From: a virus | Virus record (IMG/VR): IMGVR_UViG_3300044796_000657 | Location: 248,001-312,000 of that record | Strand: one strand, 5' to 3' | Length of the DNA stretch: 64,000 nt | Translations under genes and position numbers: made by a program | Notes under the pieces: model-generated | Told to the model about the DNA's origin: nothing | The model's input: only the letters and a program-made list of their open reading frames with translations | The model's database searches: none | Shown: positions 7,780 through 15,488 of the stretch, piece by piece | Layout: the number at the start of each line of letters is the position of its first letter | Numbering within the stretch: the first letter of the stretch is position 1

Positions 7780-8373
7780 TCAAACCGTATTGGAATAACC
7801 ATAACGGTTAAAATCTTCGTAAAAAACAGAGTAGACCTTATCAATCGTGACGGGGTTGGCATAATAAAGACGCCAATTCCCATACCCGTCACCGCCACTC
7901 TGTTTGCCGACTTGCTTCTCAGGCAGTTTACCTACTAAATTAAAAAATTTCAATCTTTCCCATTCACTGTTAAGATTTTCGTACGTAATAATTTTGATTG
8001 GCTTGTTAAAGTGCTTTTGTGCTTCATCAATCACCGACGATTGTACAGATAAATGAAACTTGTTATATCCACAACCACTCGCCCCCGCCCGCAACCCTTC
8101 AACGTACGCATCGAATGCTTGATGCCGAAAATCTACATCTCCGGTATCTATGTGTTTAAATACCTCAAACCACTTACTAACAGTTCGTGAAAAAGGGTTA
8201 CGAACAACAGCAAAGGCAAAATAGCCCCGCATATCACCCGTTGGCGGTTGGATACTATGATGCCCCATACCTTCGGTGCTGCCGCCGATTTTCTTTAATG
8301 TACTGGATACGGTACGGGATGCGTTTTTAGGGAGAGCCAGAAACGCTATTTTGTGTTTGCGAACAATATGCAT
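7780..8373 (-). CDS. Sulfotransferase-family protein (PAPS-dependent type)
   Basis: 197 residues. It has the 5'-phosphosulfate loop of sulfotransferases near the N-terminus (ALPKNASRTVSSTL, about 13-26), the 3'-phosphate motif VVRNPFSRTVSKW (about 56-68), and the typical C-terminal pattern of a Tyr-rich helix ending in YEDFNRYGY (about 185-193). Family members move a sulfonate group from PAPS to a carbohydrate or other hydroxyl or amino acceptor. The protein is short for the family but all three landmarks are there. The substrate is unknown; sugar biosynthesis and glycosyltransferase genes elsewhere in the window make a glycan on the phage or host surface a reasonable guess. ATG 8373 overlaps the stop of the CYTH gene. 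Confidence 0.75.
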   Translation of the reverse strand: MHIVRKHKIAFLALPKNASRTVSSTLKKIGGSTEGMGHHSIQPPTGDMRGYFAFAVVRNPFSRTVSKWFEVFKHIDTGDVDFRHQAFDAYVEGLRAGASGCGYNKFHLSVQSSVIDEAQKHFNKPIKIITYENLNSEWERLKFFNLVGKLPEKQVGKQSGGDGYGNWRLYYANPVTIDKVYSVFYEDFNRYGYSNTV

Positions 8374-8945
8374 CAGTGATATTTCTTCTTGATAATGCTG
8401 TGTTCTCTATTTATTGTCGGGCCTTTAACCTTCAAAGCATCAAGAAGTGAAACAGTATAACTGATATTGCCAAGTTTTTTGTTTGAAAATCTCTTATCGT
8501 CTATAGGTACGATAAAAATCAAATTTTCCAAGACGAGATGAGGAACCAAAATTGGGGCTTTTTGTCCCGGCGGAAGTTCAATTTCTGCTACGCCGAAATA
8601 ATTGTGTCTGCCGTGTTTGAAGAAATCAACTTCCCAACCTTCGTGGATATAGCGGGTTTTGGTAACTTGATTGGTACCCTTAGACCACAACTTGTTAAAG
8701 TCATCAACATCAATAGACGACTCTATTTCCACAACTTCGCCGGGCGTTCCACAATCCTGCTTAAATGTGAAGTAATAGCTTTTTTCACCATTAAGTTTGG
8801 ATGATCGAACACGGGCAGAGATACCACGCTCCGTTACGAGATACCTCTGTTCAATAAGAAGGATTTGCTCAGACGCTTCGGCAAACTTGCGTTCTACCTT
8901 GTCAGTTTCGTGAATGACATATTTACGTTCGTTTTCAATAGGAAT
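8373..8945 (-). CDS. CYTH-domain triphosphate tunnel protein, apparent ATT start
   Basis: The frame between the upstream stop and TGA 8373 encodes the diagnostic CYTH motif ExExK as ENERKYV. It is followed by IEQRYLVTERGISARVRSS, FTFKQ, VEIESSID and GWEVDFFKH...GVAEIELP, the alternating charged strands that line the tunnel. Family members bind or hydrolyse triphosphorylated compounds (inorganic triphosphate, thiamine triphosphate, RNA 5' ends, or ATP to cAMP). The first ATG/GTG/TTG in frame is a GTG at 8732, which would delete the ExExK strand and half the barrel. The only well-placed start is ATT at 8945, 6 nt after GGAGGG (8952-8957), giving MPIENERK and 190 residues. A sequencing error or frameshift is the alternative. 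Confidence 0.7.
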   Translation of the reverse strand: MPIENERKYVIHETDKVERKFAEASEQILLIEQRYLVTERGISARVRSSKLNGEKSYYFTFKQDCGTPGEVVEIESSIDVDDFNKLWSKGTNQVTKTRYIHEGWEVDFFKHGRHNYFGVAEIELPPGQKAPILVPHLVLENLIFIVPIDDKRFSNKKLGNISYTVSLLDALKVKGPTINREHSIIKKKYH

Positions 8946-8990
8946 GGCAAGCCCTCCAAATTTAGAAGTCTCAATCGTCTTATAGTTATG

Positions 8991-9644
8991 TTAGCGAGCA
9001 GAAATTCGTCTCTTAACTGCTAGACGTTTTTCGTCATATTCACTTTGTACGAGTTTGTGAATTCCTACTCCCATCTCCCCATTATGACCAGCGAATTCAT
9101 CCACCCATCCGCCAAAATCACGAATATCAATTTTCGTATTTCCATTCATGAACTTGCGAAATGCGTCCCATGTATTATACAAATAATCGTTTTTGCGAGC
9201 TGCTTTCCAGAAATATCCATTATCGTCAGTACGACCATTATATCTTCCCTTGCGATCAACACGATAAAGTCTACCTGCCCGCAATAGAATAGTTAACAAT
9301 GTAAGTCGATTGCCTGTGCCCCAAAATTTACCGGGAACCACAGCGAGGACATACCTGTTATTCGATTTGATAAAGCGGCAACGATACTTGTAGCCAACAT
9401 GAAGAATTCTTTCGGCGTGTCGTACAAAGCCGATAATCGCTCTACGACTGTGAATATGACCAAAAGGCTTTCCTTCAGCATCTTGGTGTGCCAAAGCGTG
9501 TACGAGCCTTTTAGGTCTTGGGCAATTGGTATGGAATTGCTCACGACAAGAATGCCAAATAAGCATTTTGACGCTATTAAAGTAACCAAAATCACCACCG
9601 TTAATGCCATAAAAGCACTTCGGAATTCTGACAATTGGCTTCAT
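8991..9644 (-). CDS. Unknown protein, paralogue of the next gene (copy 2)
   Basis: 217 basic residues, rich in Arg, Lys, His and aromatics. It shares with its upstream neighbour the pattern (V/I)xKS/CxY near the N-terminus, CREQFHT/CREIFHS, CxFI(K/R)xNxR(Y/N)VLA, GKFW, TILLRA, (Y/D)(Y/F)W, (Y/W)LxxTWDAFxxFMxGxTK and GWVxxF. They are clearly a diverged tandem duplication. The conserved His, Cys and Arg positions might suggest nucleic-acid or metal binding, but no known domain is evident. Its start overlaps the stop of the upstream copy by 4 nt. Confidence 0.65.
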   Translation of the reverse strand: MKPIVRIPKCFYGINGGDFGYFNSVKMLIWHSCREQFHTNCPRPKRLVHALAHQDAEGKPFGHIHSRRAIIGFVRHAERILHVGYKYRCRFIKSNNRYVLAVVPGKFWGTGNRLTLLTILLRAGRLYRVDRKGRYNGRTDDNGYFWKAARKNDYLYNTWDAFRKFMNGNTKIDIRDFGGWVDEFAGHNGEMGVGIHKLVQSEYDEKRLAVKRRISAR

Positions 9645-10300
9645 GACTTTGCTCGTTTTTTAGGAAAACAAAGATCGAAATTCGTAGAACACTTATCTCT
9701 GAATCGATGATTAACGAAATCACATACCCACCCTAAAAACTTATTAGCATAAAAACGATTTGTGACTTTTGTTTGGCCGCTCATGAATGCCTCAAAAGCA
9801 TCCCAAGTTTCTTTTAGGTAAGGCTCATGACGACAAACCGCCCAAAAATCATCACCACGATATTTGTGAAACCTCTGCGCAGCCCGCAAGAGAATAGTAA
9901 ATAAATTACTGCAGACTCTTTCGCACCAAAACTTACCCAACTCTATCGCCAAAACGTTGCGATGGTTTGTCCGTATAAAGGTACAACGCTCCGTAGACTT
10001 TAACTTCAAAATCTTTTCGGCGCAACGAATAAAAGCCTTAATGTGACGGTTTTGACGGTTTTGACATTCTTCCTCAAAATTATCACATGAAAGGGTTGCG
10101 AACAGAATTATTTGTTTGGGTTTATGACTGGCAACACATTTGCCTTTTTTATTGAATGTTAAATCAATGTACGAATGGAAGATTTCACGACACGTGTACC
10201 AATTGGTAACAGGACGAAGACCTCTCTCCGCAACAATCACCCCAAAGTTCCCCATTTGAAACTTATACGGGGATTTTGGGACTTTGATGATACGTGGCAT
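9641..10300 (-). CDS. Unknown protein, paralogue of the following gene (copy 1)
   Basis: 219 residues beginning MPRIIKVPKSPYKF. It shares TCREIFHSY, CTFIRTNHRNVLA, GKFW, LFTILLRAA, FWAVCRHEPYLKETWDAF and a C-terminal GWVCDFVNH with the protein at 8991-9644. It is Cys-richer than its partner and strongly basic at the C-terminus (PKKRAKS). Function is not recognised. A divergence this deep within one coupled pair suggests both copies have been kept for separate jobs. Confidence 0.65.
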   Translation of the reverse strand: MPRIIKVPKSPYKFQMGNFGVIVAERGLRPVTNWYTCREIFHSYIDLTFNKKGKCVASHKPKQIILFATLSCDNFEEECQNRQNRHIKAFIRCAEKILKLKSTERCTFIRTNHRNVLAIELGKFWCERVCSNLFTILLRAAQRFHKYRGDDFWAVCRHEPYLKETWDAFEAFMSGQTKVTNRFYANKFLGWVCDFVNHRFRDKCSTNFDLCFPKKRAKS

Positions 10301-10319
10301 GTCGCACCAATTGATTTAC

Positions 10320-10778
10320 TTAACTCGTCACTGCTTCACTGTAAGCGACTTTGATCTGCTTATCAAGCTCTGGCGACAATAACTCAATCTTGCTCCAATG
10401 TAAATCGTCTGGAATATTTTCTGCTTCTGTCCAAAAGAAGAACTCAATAATCATCTGGTATTCCGTGGCAGCAACTTCCTCAACAGTTTTGCCTTCCATG
10501 AAATCGTCCGTAATATTTAACGCTACTCTTAAAGCGTCTTCATAAATCGCACCACACAAATTCCTCAAAACCTTAATGGCCATCTCTGCGCCGGTATCCT
10601 TATTCTTAAGGAGCATATCCATAACATTCCGCTTCACCCAAGCATCGACAAAATGAGCCGTAGCACGATAGCGAGCTAAGACCTGTCCGGGTTGAGGTTT
10701 GTTTTTGCGAACATCAAAGAAGTTCTTACCGAACCAAACCTTGAATTCTTCATCAGTCATTTCATTCGGCGTCGACAT
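10320..10778 (-). CDS. Unknown protein, 152 aa
   Basis: Started at ATG 10778 (MSTPNEMTDEEFKVWF), which has GCGGAGG six bases upstream; an in-frame extension to 10793 lacks a ribosome-binding site. Largely helical and acidic. It overlaps the end of the upstream gene by 17 nt, which puts its RBS inside that gene and implies translational coupling. No recognised domain. Confidence 0.6.
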   Translation of the reverse strand: MSTPNEMTDEEFKVWFGKNFFDVRKNKPQPGQVLARYRATAHFVDAWVKRNVMDMLLKNKDTGAEMAIKVLRNLCGAIYEDALRVALNITDDFMEGKTVEEVAATEYQMIIEFFFWTEAENIPDDLHWSKIELLSPELDKQIKVAYSEAVTS

Positions 10779-11055
10779 GGAATTCCTCCGCAATCTTGGC
10801 TTGCTCTGCCTTTACTTTAGCAAAATGCTCATCCAACTTGTCTTTGTTCTGCTCCTTGAACTCCATATCCTTTACCAACTGCTCTGCCATTGCTTTCAAT
10901 TTCCGATTATTGATATACAAAGCCGTATTGTAAGGGTTCACAATCGGCTTTTGCTTTGGCGGTCTTTCTAACTTGTTAACTTTTTTGATATTCTGCAAAG
11001 CCTCTCTCTGCTTCTTCAACTTTTCCTTAACTCGTTCTGCCCTCTTCTTCGCCAT
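10762..11055 (-). CDS. Small highly charged helical protein
   Basis: 97 residues with about 40 percent charged residues. The N-terminus is a Lys/Arg-rich helix (MAKKRAERVKEKLKKQREAL), followed by a Pro-containing hinge (ERPPKQKPIVNPYNTALY) and a second charged helix. This could be a nucleic-acid or protein-bridging factor. Its start shares a base with the stop of the upstream gene (11055). Confidence 0.55.
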   Translation of the reverse strand: MAKKRAERVKEKLKKQREALQNIKKVNKLERPPKQKPIVNPYNTALYINNRKLKAMAEQLVKDMEFKEQNKDKLDEHFAKVKAEQAKIAEEFHVDAE

Positions 11056-11834
11056 TACATTCTCCTGTTTCTGATAAGTGCCGCATCTTGTGCAGCGATA
11101 ATTGAATCAATGCCACCACTTCCACCACCAATAGGCGCAGTATCAACATAACTCAACCGGCCTTCTGATACCGGCAACTGCGGATCATTCAAACCAATAC
11201 CAACCAATCCTCTTCGCATCGGCTCAAAGAACAACGAACTTACCTCAATCTTTGCACCTTGATCATCCGACACCTGATAAAAGATAGGTTCCATAGCACT
11301 GCGAACAACTTCCTTGAACACAGGATAAGGCTTATTCAAAGTCAACCTCACACCCTGTCGGCCAAGTACACCCAAATCTTCACGATTAGGACGGAACACC
11401 TCATGACGCAACGGGCCAGCCGCAATCGTCGGGCCATTAGACGTAGCAACACGACGATCCGAGAATTGTATCGGAACATTCGACGGCAATGATGGCATCA
11501 TACCATTAGAAACACTAACTGCCGGTTCTAAAACTTCCTGCGACGTAAATTCACCCTGAAGCTGGTCGTATTGGAACTTACGATTTTTGATAATACAGCC
11601 ACCTTTTGTTTCCTTGAAGGCGATTTCCCTTCTAGCAAACTCAAAAACCTCTACATTAACAATCAGGATGTCACGACGGGTCATTTCACCCATAATAGCA
11701 GCAGCAACCTTTTCCAAGGGTACTTCTTCGGTTTTACGCTTGCCAATCACTTTAGCAAAAGTTTCGGTTTCTTCAGTGTTATATTTACCATCCTCTTGTC
11801 TTGGATGATAGTGGAACAAAATTTCATATGCCAT
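11055..11834 (-). CDS. Unknown protein, 259 aa
   Basis: Begins MAYEILFHYHPRQEDGKYN with a good upstream GAGGAG. The first 90 residues look like a compact alpha/beta domain. The middle is Pro/Ser-rich and probably flexible (around 105-140), and the last part contains GVRLTLNKPYPVFKEVVRSA and a Gly-rich stretch before a basic end (LIRNRRM). No enzyme motif is visible. It lies in the coupled gene series downstream of the replication genes. Confidence 0.6.
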   Translation of the reverse strand: MAYEILFHYHPRQEDGKYNTEETETFAKVIGKRKTEEVPLEKVAAAIMGEMTRRDILIVNVEVFEFARREIAFKETKGGCIIKNRKFQYDQLQGEFTSQEVLEPAVSVSNGMMPSLPSNVPIQFSDRRVATSNGPTIAAGPLRHEVFRPNREDLGVLGRQGVRLTLNKPYPVFKEVVRSAMEPIFYQVSDDQGAKIEVSSLFFEPMRRGLVGIGLNDPQLPVSEGRLSYVDTAPIGGGSGGIDSIIAAQDAALIRNRRM

Positions 11835-11853
11835 TATTATTCTCCTCTTGCCT

Positions 11854-12033
11854 TTAAATAGCGAAGCCCCACCAAGTCTTTTTAGGTTCAGGGTGGATTA
11901 TCGCCTTAAGGCTTTCTTTCTTTTGTTTCGTCAATGGCATGTCTATAAATCTGACATCCAATTCCAATCTTTCACAAACCTTTTTCAGTTGTTCATATTG
12001 TTGTTTGACGATCTCTAAATCCGATGGGGTCAT
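11854..12033 (-). CDS. Small protein, 59 aa
   Basis: Starts at ATG 12033 (MTPSDLEIVKQQYEQL) after AAGGAT and ends at TAA 11854, filling the space between its neighbours. The first half is a predicted amphipathic helix (KQQYEQLKKVCERLELD). The end is aromatic and basic (PKKTWWGFAI). Position and coding-like composition support it; function unknown. Confidence 0.5.
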   Translation of the reverse strand: MTPSDLEIVKQQYEQLKKVCERLELDVRFIDMPLTKQKKESLKAIIHPEPKKTWWGFAI

Positions 12034-12041
12034 GCATTTAG

Positions 12042-12524
12042 TTATCCTTCGCCATAAATATCTTTCAGCTTACTTTCCATATCCGACTGAGTAGAAGGCG
12101 ACGACATGACATTCTTTCCATAAAGACTGTCCATTTCCTTACGCATGTTGTAACAAAGCTCTTTTGCCGTACTATGAGCATAATCCATAGACTTCAAAAA
12201 GCCGTAAAGTTCATCCTTAACATACTCGGCCATTCTCACCCGTTCCAACAAAGCACCAACTTCTTCATCCGATTTGGCTGATGCTTCTGCCATCTTATCA
12301 CTCAAATTATGCGTTACCTTGTATTCACGCAACTTGGAATTGAATAAGACCGTATGCTGGTCGTTCAATCTCTTAGCAATAAAAGAAGCATCATTGTGCT
12401 TGTTTTGATAATACCTATGTAACGAAGCGTACTTGGTAAGAAAGTCATTGATATTCTCTTGCGAAAACTCCAATGCCTTGTCATCAAGATTAACGTCTTC
12501 TTTGCCGACTTTGACCATTCCCAT
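12042..12524 (-). CDS. Possible UvsY-like recombination mediator
   Basis: 160 residues, almost wholly helical. The pattern ENINDFLTKYASLHRYYQNKH, then a long helix with KLREYKVTH, then an acidic segment and YVKDELYGFLKSMDYA resembles T4 UvsY in size and plan (YxxWLxxHxxxK core, then a helix with Tyr and Lys, then a WxxLLxF-like helix). UvsY loads the UvsX recombinase onto gp32-coated ssDNA. Homologues of both partners are in this window, which supports the idea. The sequence resemblance itself is weak, so a coiled-coil protein of other function remains possible. It is the first gene after the nuclease at 12524. Confidence 0.4.
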   Translation of the reverse strand: MGMVKVGKEDVNLDDKALEFSQENINDFLTKYASLHRYYQNKHNDASFIAKRLNDQHTVLFNSKLREYKVTHNLSDKMAEASAKSDEEVGALLERVRMAEYVKDELYGFLKSMDYAHSTAKELCYNMRKEMDSLYGKNVMSSPSTQSDMESKLKDIYGEG

Positions 12525-13528
12525 TATTGTGCCTTTATTTGAAGAAACTCTTTTATCAAATCATCAATATTGTTAATATCTGAGTAGTGGATAATCAACA
12601 ATGGAATCTTTTTATCTTTAGCCCATCTACTTTTTATATGATCTCGTTTTTTTATAGCCGCCAAATTATCAATAGCATCATCACAACTTATTGTGTTAGA
12701 CCAATATACAGGAACATAATGTTGTATGCCATTATATTCAATAAGAAATTGATTTTCCTTAATGTTAACTAAAAAATCAAATGGCAACCTGTTGACACTA
12801 ATGCAATCTTCAAATGTGGCTTGCCTAATAAAAGTTAAATTTTGTTGAGACAAAAATTCAACAATCTTTTTTTCACCTCTTGATTCACAGCAAAAAGGAC
12901 AACCTCTGCCGCCAGATCGATTACATATCATCGCTTCCCATTGGTGTTCTTTAACAAAAGAACATTGCCACCAAACCTTTTTATGACTTCCTGCTGTCAC
13001 TTCATACGGCGTTATTTGATTTATGGAATGCCACTCTTGTGACAGAATTGGATGCGTTGTCGCCAAACAATTTGATTGTACAATTTTATGCGTACGACCG
13101 ACACTGCGGCAACAAGGACATCCTCTACCAGCAAGTCTTTTTACTGGACTTGCAAACCATTCGTGATCTTCAGCAACGAAACATTTCCACCAAACTTTAA
13201 TACCGCTACCAATAGTCAAATCAAACGGTGAAAAACTATTTTTCAGATGCCACTGTTTTGCTAACTCTGGCTCTTTTGTCGCAATACAATTAGACAGAGA
13301 TACTTTTTGCCCAGCACAAAAAGGACATTTCGTTTTTTCAATAACTCGTTTATTAACGGTAGTTTGCCACTCATGATCTTCGGCAGTTGAACATTTCCAC
13401 CATATTTTTTTATGACTTCCAAAGCTAATTTCAAAAGGATTTATGCCCAAATTTTTAGTCGGATGCCATTCTTTAACTATTTCTGGGTACAATTTACCGA
13501 AGCAGTTTTTATTCGTGACTTTTTTCAT
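12524..13528 (-). CDS. Zinc-finger repeat protein with C-terminal endonuclease-like domain
   Basis: 334 residues. Three repeats of about 70 residues each contain W(H)xxxN...P(F/Y)(E/D)(I/L/V)T.GS..K(I/V)WWKC followed by (D/E)HxW and CP(F/C)C (CPFC, CPCC, CPFC). This is the treble-clef zinc repeat often found in phage nucleases. From about residue 235 a nuclease-fold domain follows, with KKIVEFLSQQNLTF, FDFLVN and FLIEYNGIQHY, matching the acidic/Glu positions of PD-(D/E)XK or Vsr-like enzymes. I infer a site-specific, possibly homing-type endonuclease. It is inserted between the helicase gene and a small replication gene, with a 4-nt overlap to the helicase, a typical position for a mobile nuclease. 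AT-richer than its neighbours. Confidence 0.7.
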   Translation of the reverse strand: MKKVTNKNCFGKLYPEIVKEWHPTKNLGINPFEISFGSHKKIWWKCSTAEDHEWQTTVNKRVIEKTKCPFCAGQKVSLSNCIATKEPELAKQWHLKNSFSPFDLTIGSGIKVWWKCFVAEDHEWFASPVKRLAGRGCPCCRSVGRTHKIVQSNCLATTHPILSQEWHSINQITPYEVTAGSHKKVWWQCSFVKEHQWEAMICNRSGGRGCPFCCESRGEKKIVEFLSQQNLTFIRQATFEDCISVNRLPFDFLVNIKENQFLIEYNGIQHYVPVYWSNTISCDDAIDNLAAIKKRDHIKSRWAKDKKIPLLIIHYSDINNIDDLIKEFLQIKAQ

Positions 13529-14964
13529 TGAATTTCAATTTTTTTAGGCTCTACATTACCCGCTTTAGCTTTTCTATAATTGGTTAAGTGCATTTGCATT
13601 TCCTCTTTGGGAATTTCCGACATTAACAAAGTACCCGTATTCATCTTATAGTGAATTTCTTGCCTACTAATGCCGTCTCTATGTTTGATAGCAAACAAAC
13701 TACCAACATTACAACCAGATTCAGGTTTATTCAAAGACCAAATAGCATCCATCGGTCGAGCTTGACCAAAACTGTCGGCCATTGCATCATCATCGATATG
13801 CCCTTCAAAGTCCTGCGCCTCACGACCCTTGCGGTTAGCCTGAATAGCCGTCAATGTACAATGTAGCTCTTCCTGTCCAAAGGCACGCATTTCACGAACC
13901 AGCAATTGACGACTCTCGTAAGTCTTCATGCCGTGGATGTCTTTCAATTCACCGACGTAATCCACGCAAATCAAATCAGGCTTGAAACCATACAATCCCA
14001 ACTGAGAAACATACGCCCGGAAAGTATTAATGTCGGCAGAACCACCCGGATAATGCTTGATAATCAACTGACGAGTATCTTCATCATGCTTAACGTGCTC
14101 AAGAATTGCCTGCTTGACAATATTTTGATCCTGCAAAAGCATCTTGAATTCAGTATTGGAAAGCAAGGAGTCAAATCGTTTGGCGATCTTGTCTTGGCTC
14201 ATTTCCAACGTGATATACAAAACTTTCTTACTCAAAAGAAGGTTAGATGCTGCGGCGTTAATAAGGGCAATGGACTTACCGGCACCCGACAAACCTACGA
14301 AACAGCCGATTTCACCACGGGATAAACCCTTGGACGTAAGCATTTGATCGATGCCCTTGAAGCCGGAAGTAAAGATTTCCTTACCTGCCAACTCTTCTTG
14401 CATCCGCTGGTAACGTTCATCGAGGGTATTGAAATAATCCAATCCCAAGTCTTGACTCTTTTCGGTAGTTAACGCACTTCGCCACAAATCCCAAATCTTT
14501 CCATAAGGATCTTTGTCAGCTTTAATGAGATCGATGGTTTGGTGAACTGCGATCTTGATGGCTTGCTTCTTGGCGAAGTCGCAAACCTTGTCCATCAAGT
14601 AGTCACGGGTTAACGACCCCGGAACATAAGACATCAAAATCGCTTCCAATTCACCTAAGTGCAGGAAGAGGTGTTCTTTGTTCTTGCAACGTTCTTTGAG
14701 TTCTTGTTGTACGTAGGCTTTGTTTGGAAGTTGTTTGTATTGTCCGAAGAAATCAAAGACGATCTTACAAATGAGTTCGTGGGATAAGTCGCCGAAATAA
14801 GTCGGCTTCAACAAACTGAGACATTGAACCAGAAAGTGTCTGTCAGTTAACAGAACCGCAACGATTTGTTTGTCTATCTCGTAAGAATGGTCAAAATGGG
14901 CTTCTTCTTTTTTTTCCTGTATCAAACTATGAACTAACGCCTTGTCTTTATCACTAATCTGCAT
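13525..14964 (-). CDS. DnaB/gp41-like replicative DNA helicase
   Basis: 479 residues. An N-terminal helical domain (about 1-160) is followed by a RecA-fold motor. Walker A is GLSGAGKS (224-231), the H1a-like segment LYITLEMS follows it, and a Walker B-type strand PDLICVDYVGEL is present. TAIQANRKGREAQ corresponds to the motif-3 QLxR region, and a C-terminal KHRDG follows. These fit hexameric 5'-3' replicative helicases of the DnaB/T4 gp41 family, which unwind the fork ahead of the polymerase and recruit primase. No separate primase gene was recognised in the window. The gene is coupled to the downstream nuclease (ATGA overlap) and lies close to the polymerase. Confidence 0.9.
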   Translation of the reverse strand: MQISDKDKALVHSLIQEKKEEAHFDHSYEIDKQIVAVLLTDRHFLVQCLSLLKPTYFGDLSHELICKIVFDFFGQYKQLPNKAYVQQELKERCKNKEHLFLHLGELEAILMSYVPGSLTRDYLMDKVCDFAKKQAIKIAVHQTIDLIKADKDPYGKIWDLWRSALTTEKSQDLGLDYFNTLDERYQRMQEELAGKEIFTSGFKGIDQMLTSKGLSRGEIGCFVGLSGAGKSIALINAAASNLLLSKKVLYITLEMSQDKIAKRFDSLLSNTEFKMLLQDQNIVKQAILEHVKHDEDTRQLIIKHYPGGSADINTFRAYVSQLGLYGFKPDLICVDYVGELKDIHGMKTYESRQLLVREMRAFGQEELHCTLTAIQANRKGREAQDFEGHIDDDAMADSFGQARPMDAIWSLNKPESGCNVGSLFAIKHRDGISRQEIHYKMNTGTLLMSEIPKEEMQMHLTNYRKAKAGNVEPKKIEIQ

Positions 14965-14967
14965 AAT

Positions 14968-15213
14968 TTATTTTTCTACTAGGGTAAGCTGAATTACTAA
15001 ACCGAATTTATCTAACTGTGGGACGATCATATATTTGTTCAATCCTGCTTGAACGAGTATATCGTTAAAATATATGGTGTCAATCAATTCTTCATACGAC
15101 CGTTTCCACTCGTAAGGAGTTGACAAAGTAAACAAGTATTCATCATTGAGCAGTTGCTGCACCAAGTTGACAGCTTCACGGACTCTGACTTGAGTAGACC
15201 AATAGTTGTACAT
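14968..15213 (-). CDS. Small protein, tandem paralogue (copy 2)
   Basis: 81 residues beginning MYNYWSTQVRVREAVNLVQ. It matches the preceding gene in the opening (N)(Y/N)W(S/L)xx(V/I)R(V/I)REVV/AV pattern, in length and in the two-helix/strand layout, so the two arose by tandem duplication. No ribosome-binding site is obvious; TATATA occurs 4 nt before the ATG. Function unknown; located between helicase and polymerase. Confidence 0.55.
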   Translation of the reverse strand: MYNYWSTQVRVREAVNLVQQLLNDEYLFTLSTPYEWKRSYEELIDTIYFNDILVQAGLNKYMIVPQLDKFGLVIQLTLVEK

Positions 15214-15228
15214 GTCATATATAGCAGC

Positions 15229-15477
15229 TCAAATCGTCCATGCATGCTGATTGAAACCAATCTCTACAATTTTTCCTTGATCGTACATCATATCCAAATG
15301 ATACTTATAAGCGATCACCTGTTGTACATATAATGGTTCAACTGCCAATGTCAAATTAACAAAATCAGCACACACCATCGGTTCTACTTCTGAACCAAGA
15401 AAATGCTCATTAATGCGAAGATTGATCGTTTTGACCACTTCACGGATACGAATTTCATAAAGCCAATTATTTTTCAT
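15229..15477 (-). CDS. Small protein, tandem paralogue (copy 1)
   Basis: 82 residues beginning MKNNWLYEIRIREVVKTIN, with a strong AAGGAG upstream. Similar to the following gene (14968-15213) in the N-terminal helix and overall length. Acidic, with two Cys/His but no motif. Function unknown. Confidence 0.6.
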   Translation of the reverse strand: MKNNWLYEIRIREVVKTINLRINEHFLGSEVEPMVCADFVNLTLAVEPLYVQQVIAYKYHLDMMYDQGKIVEIGFNQHAWTI

Positions 15478-15488
15478 TTTGGTGCTCC

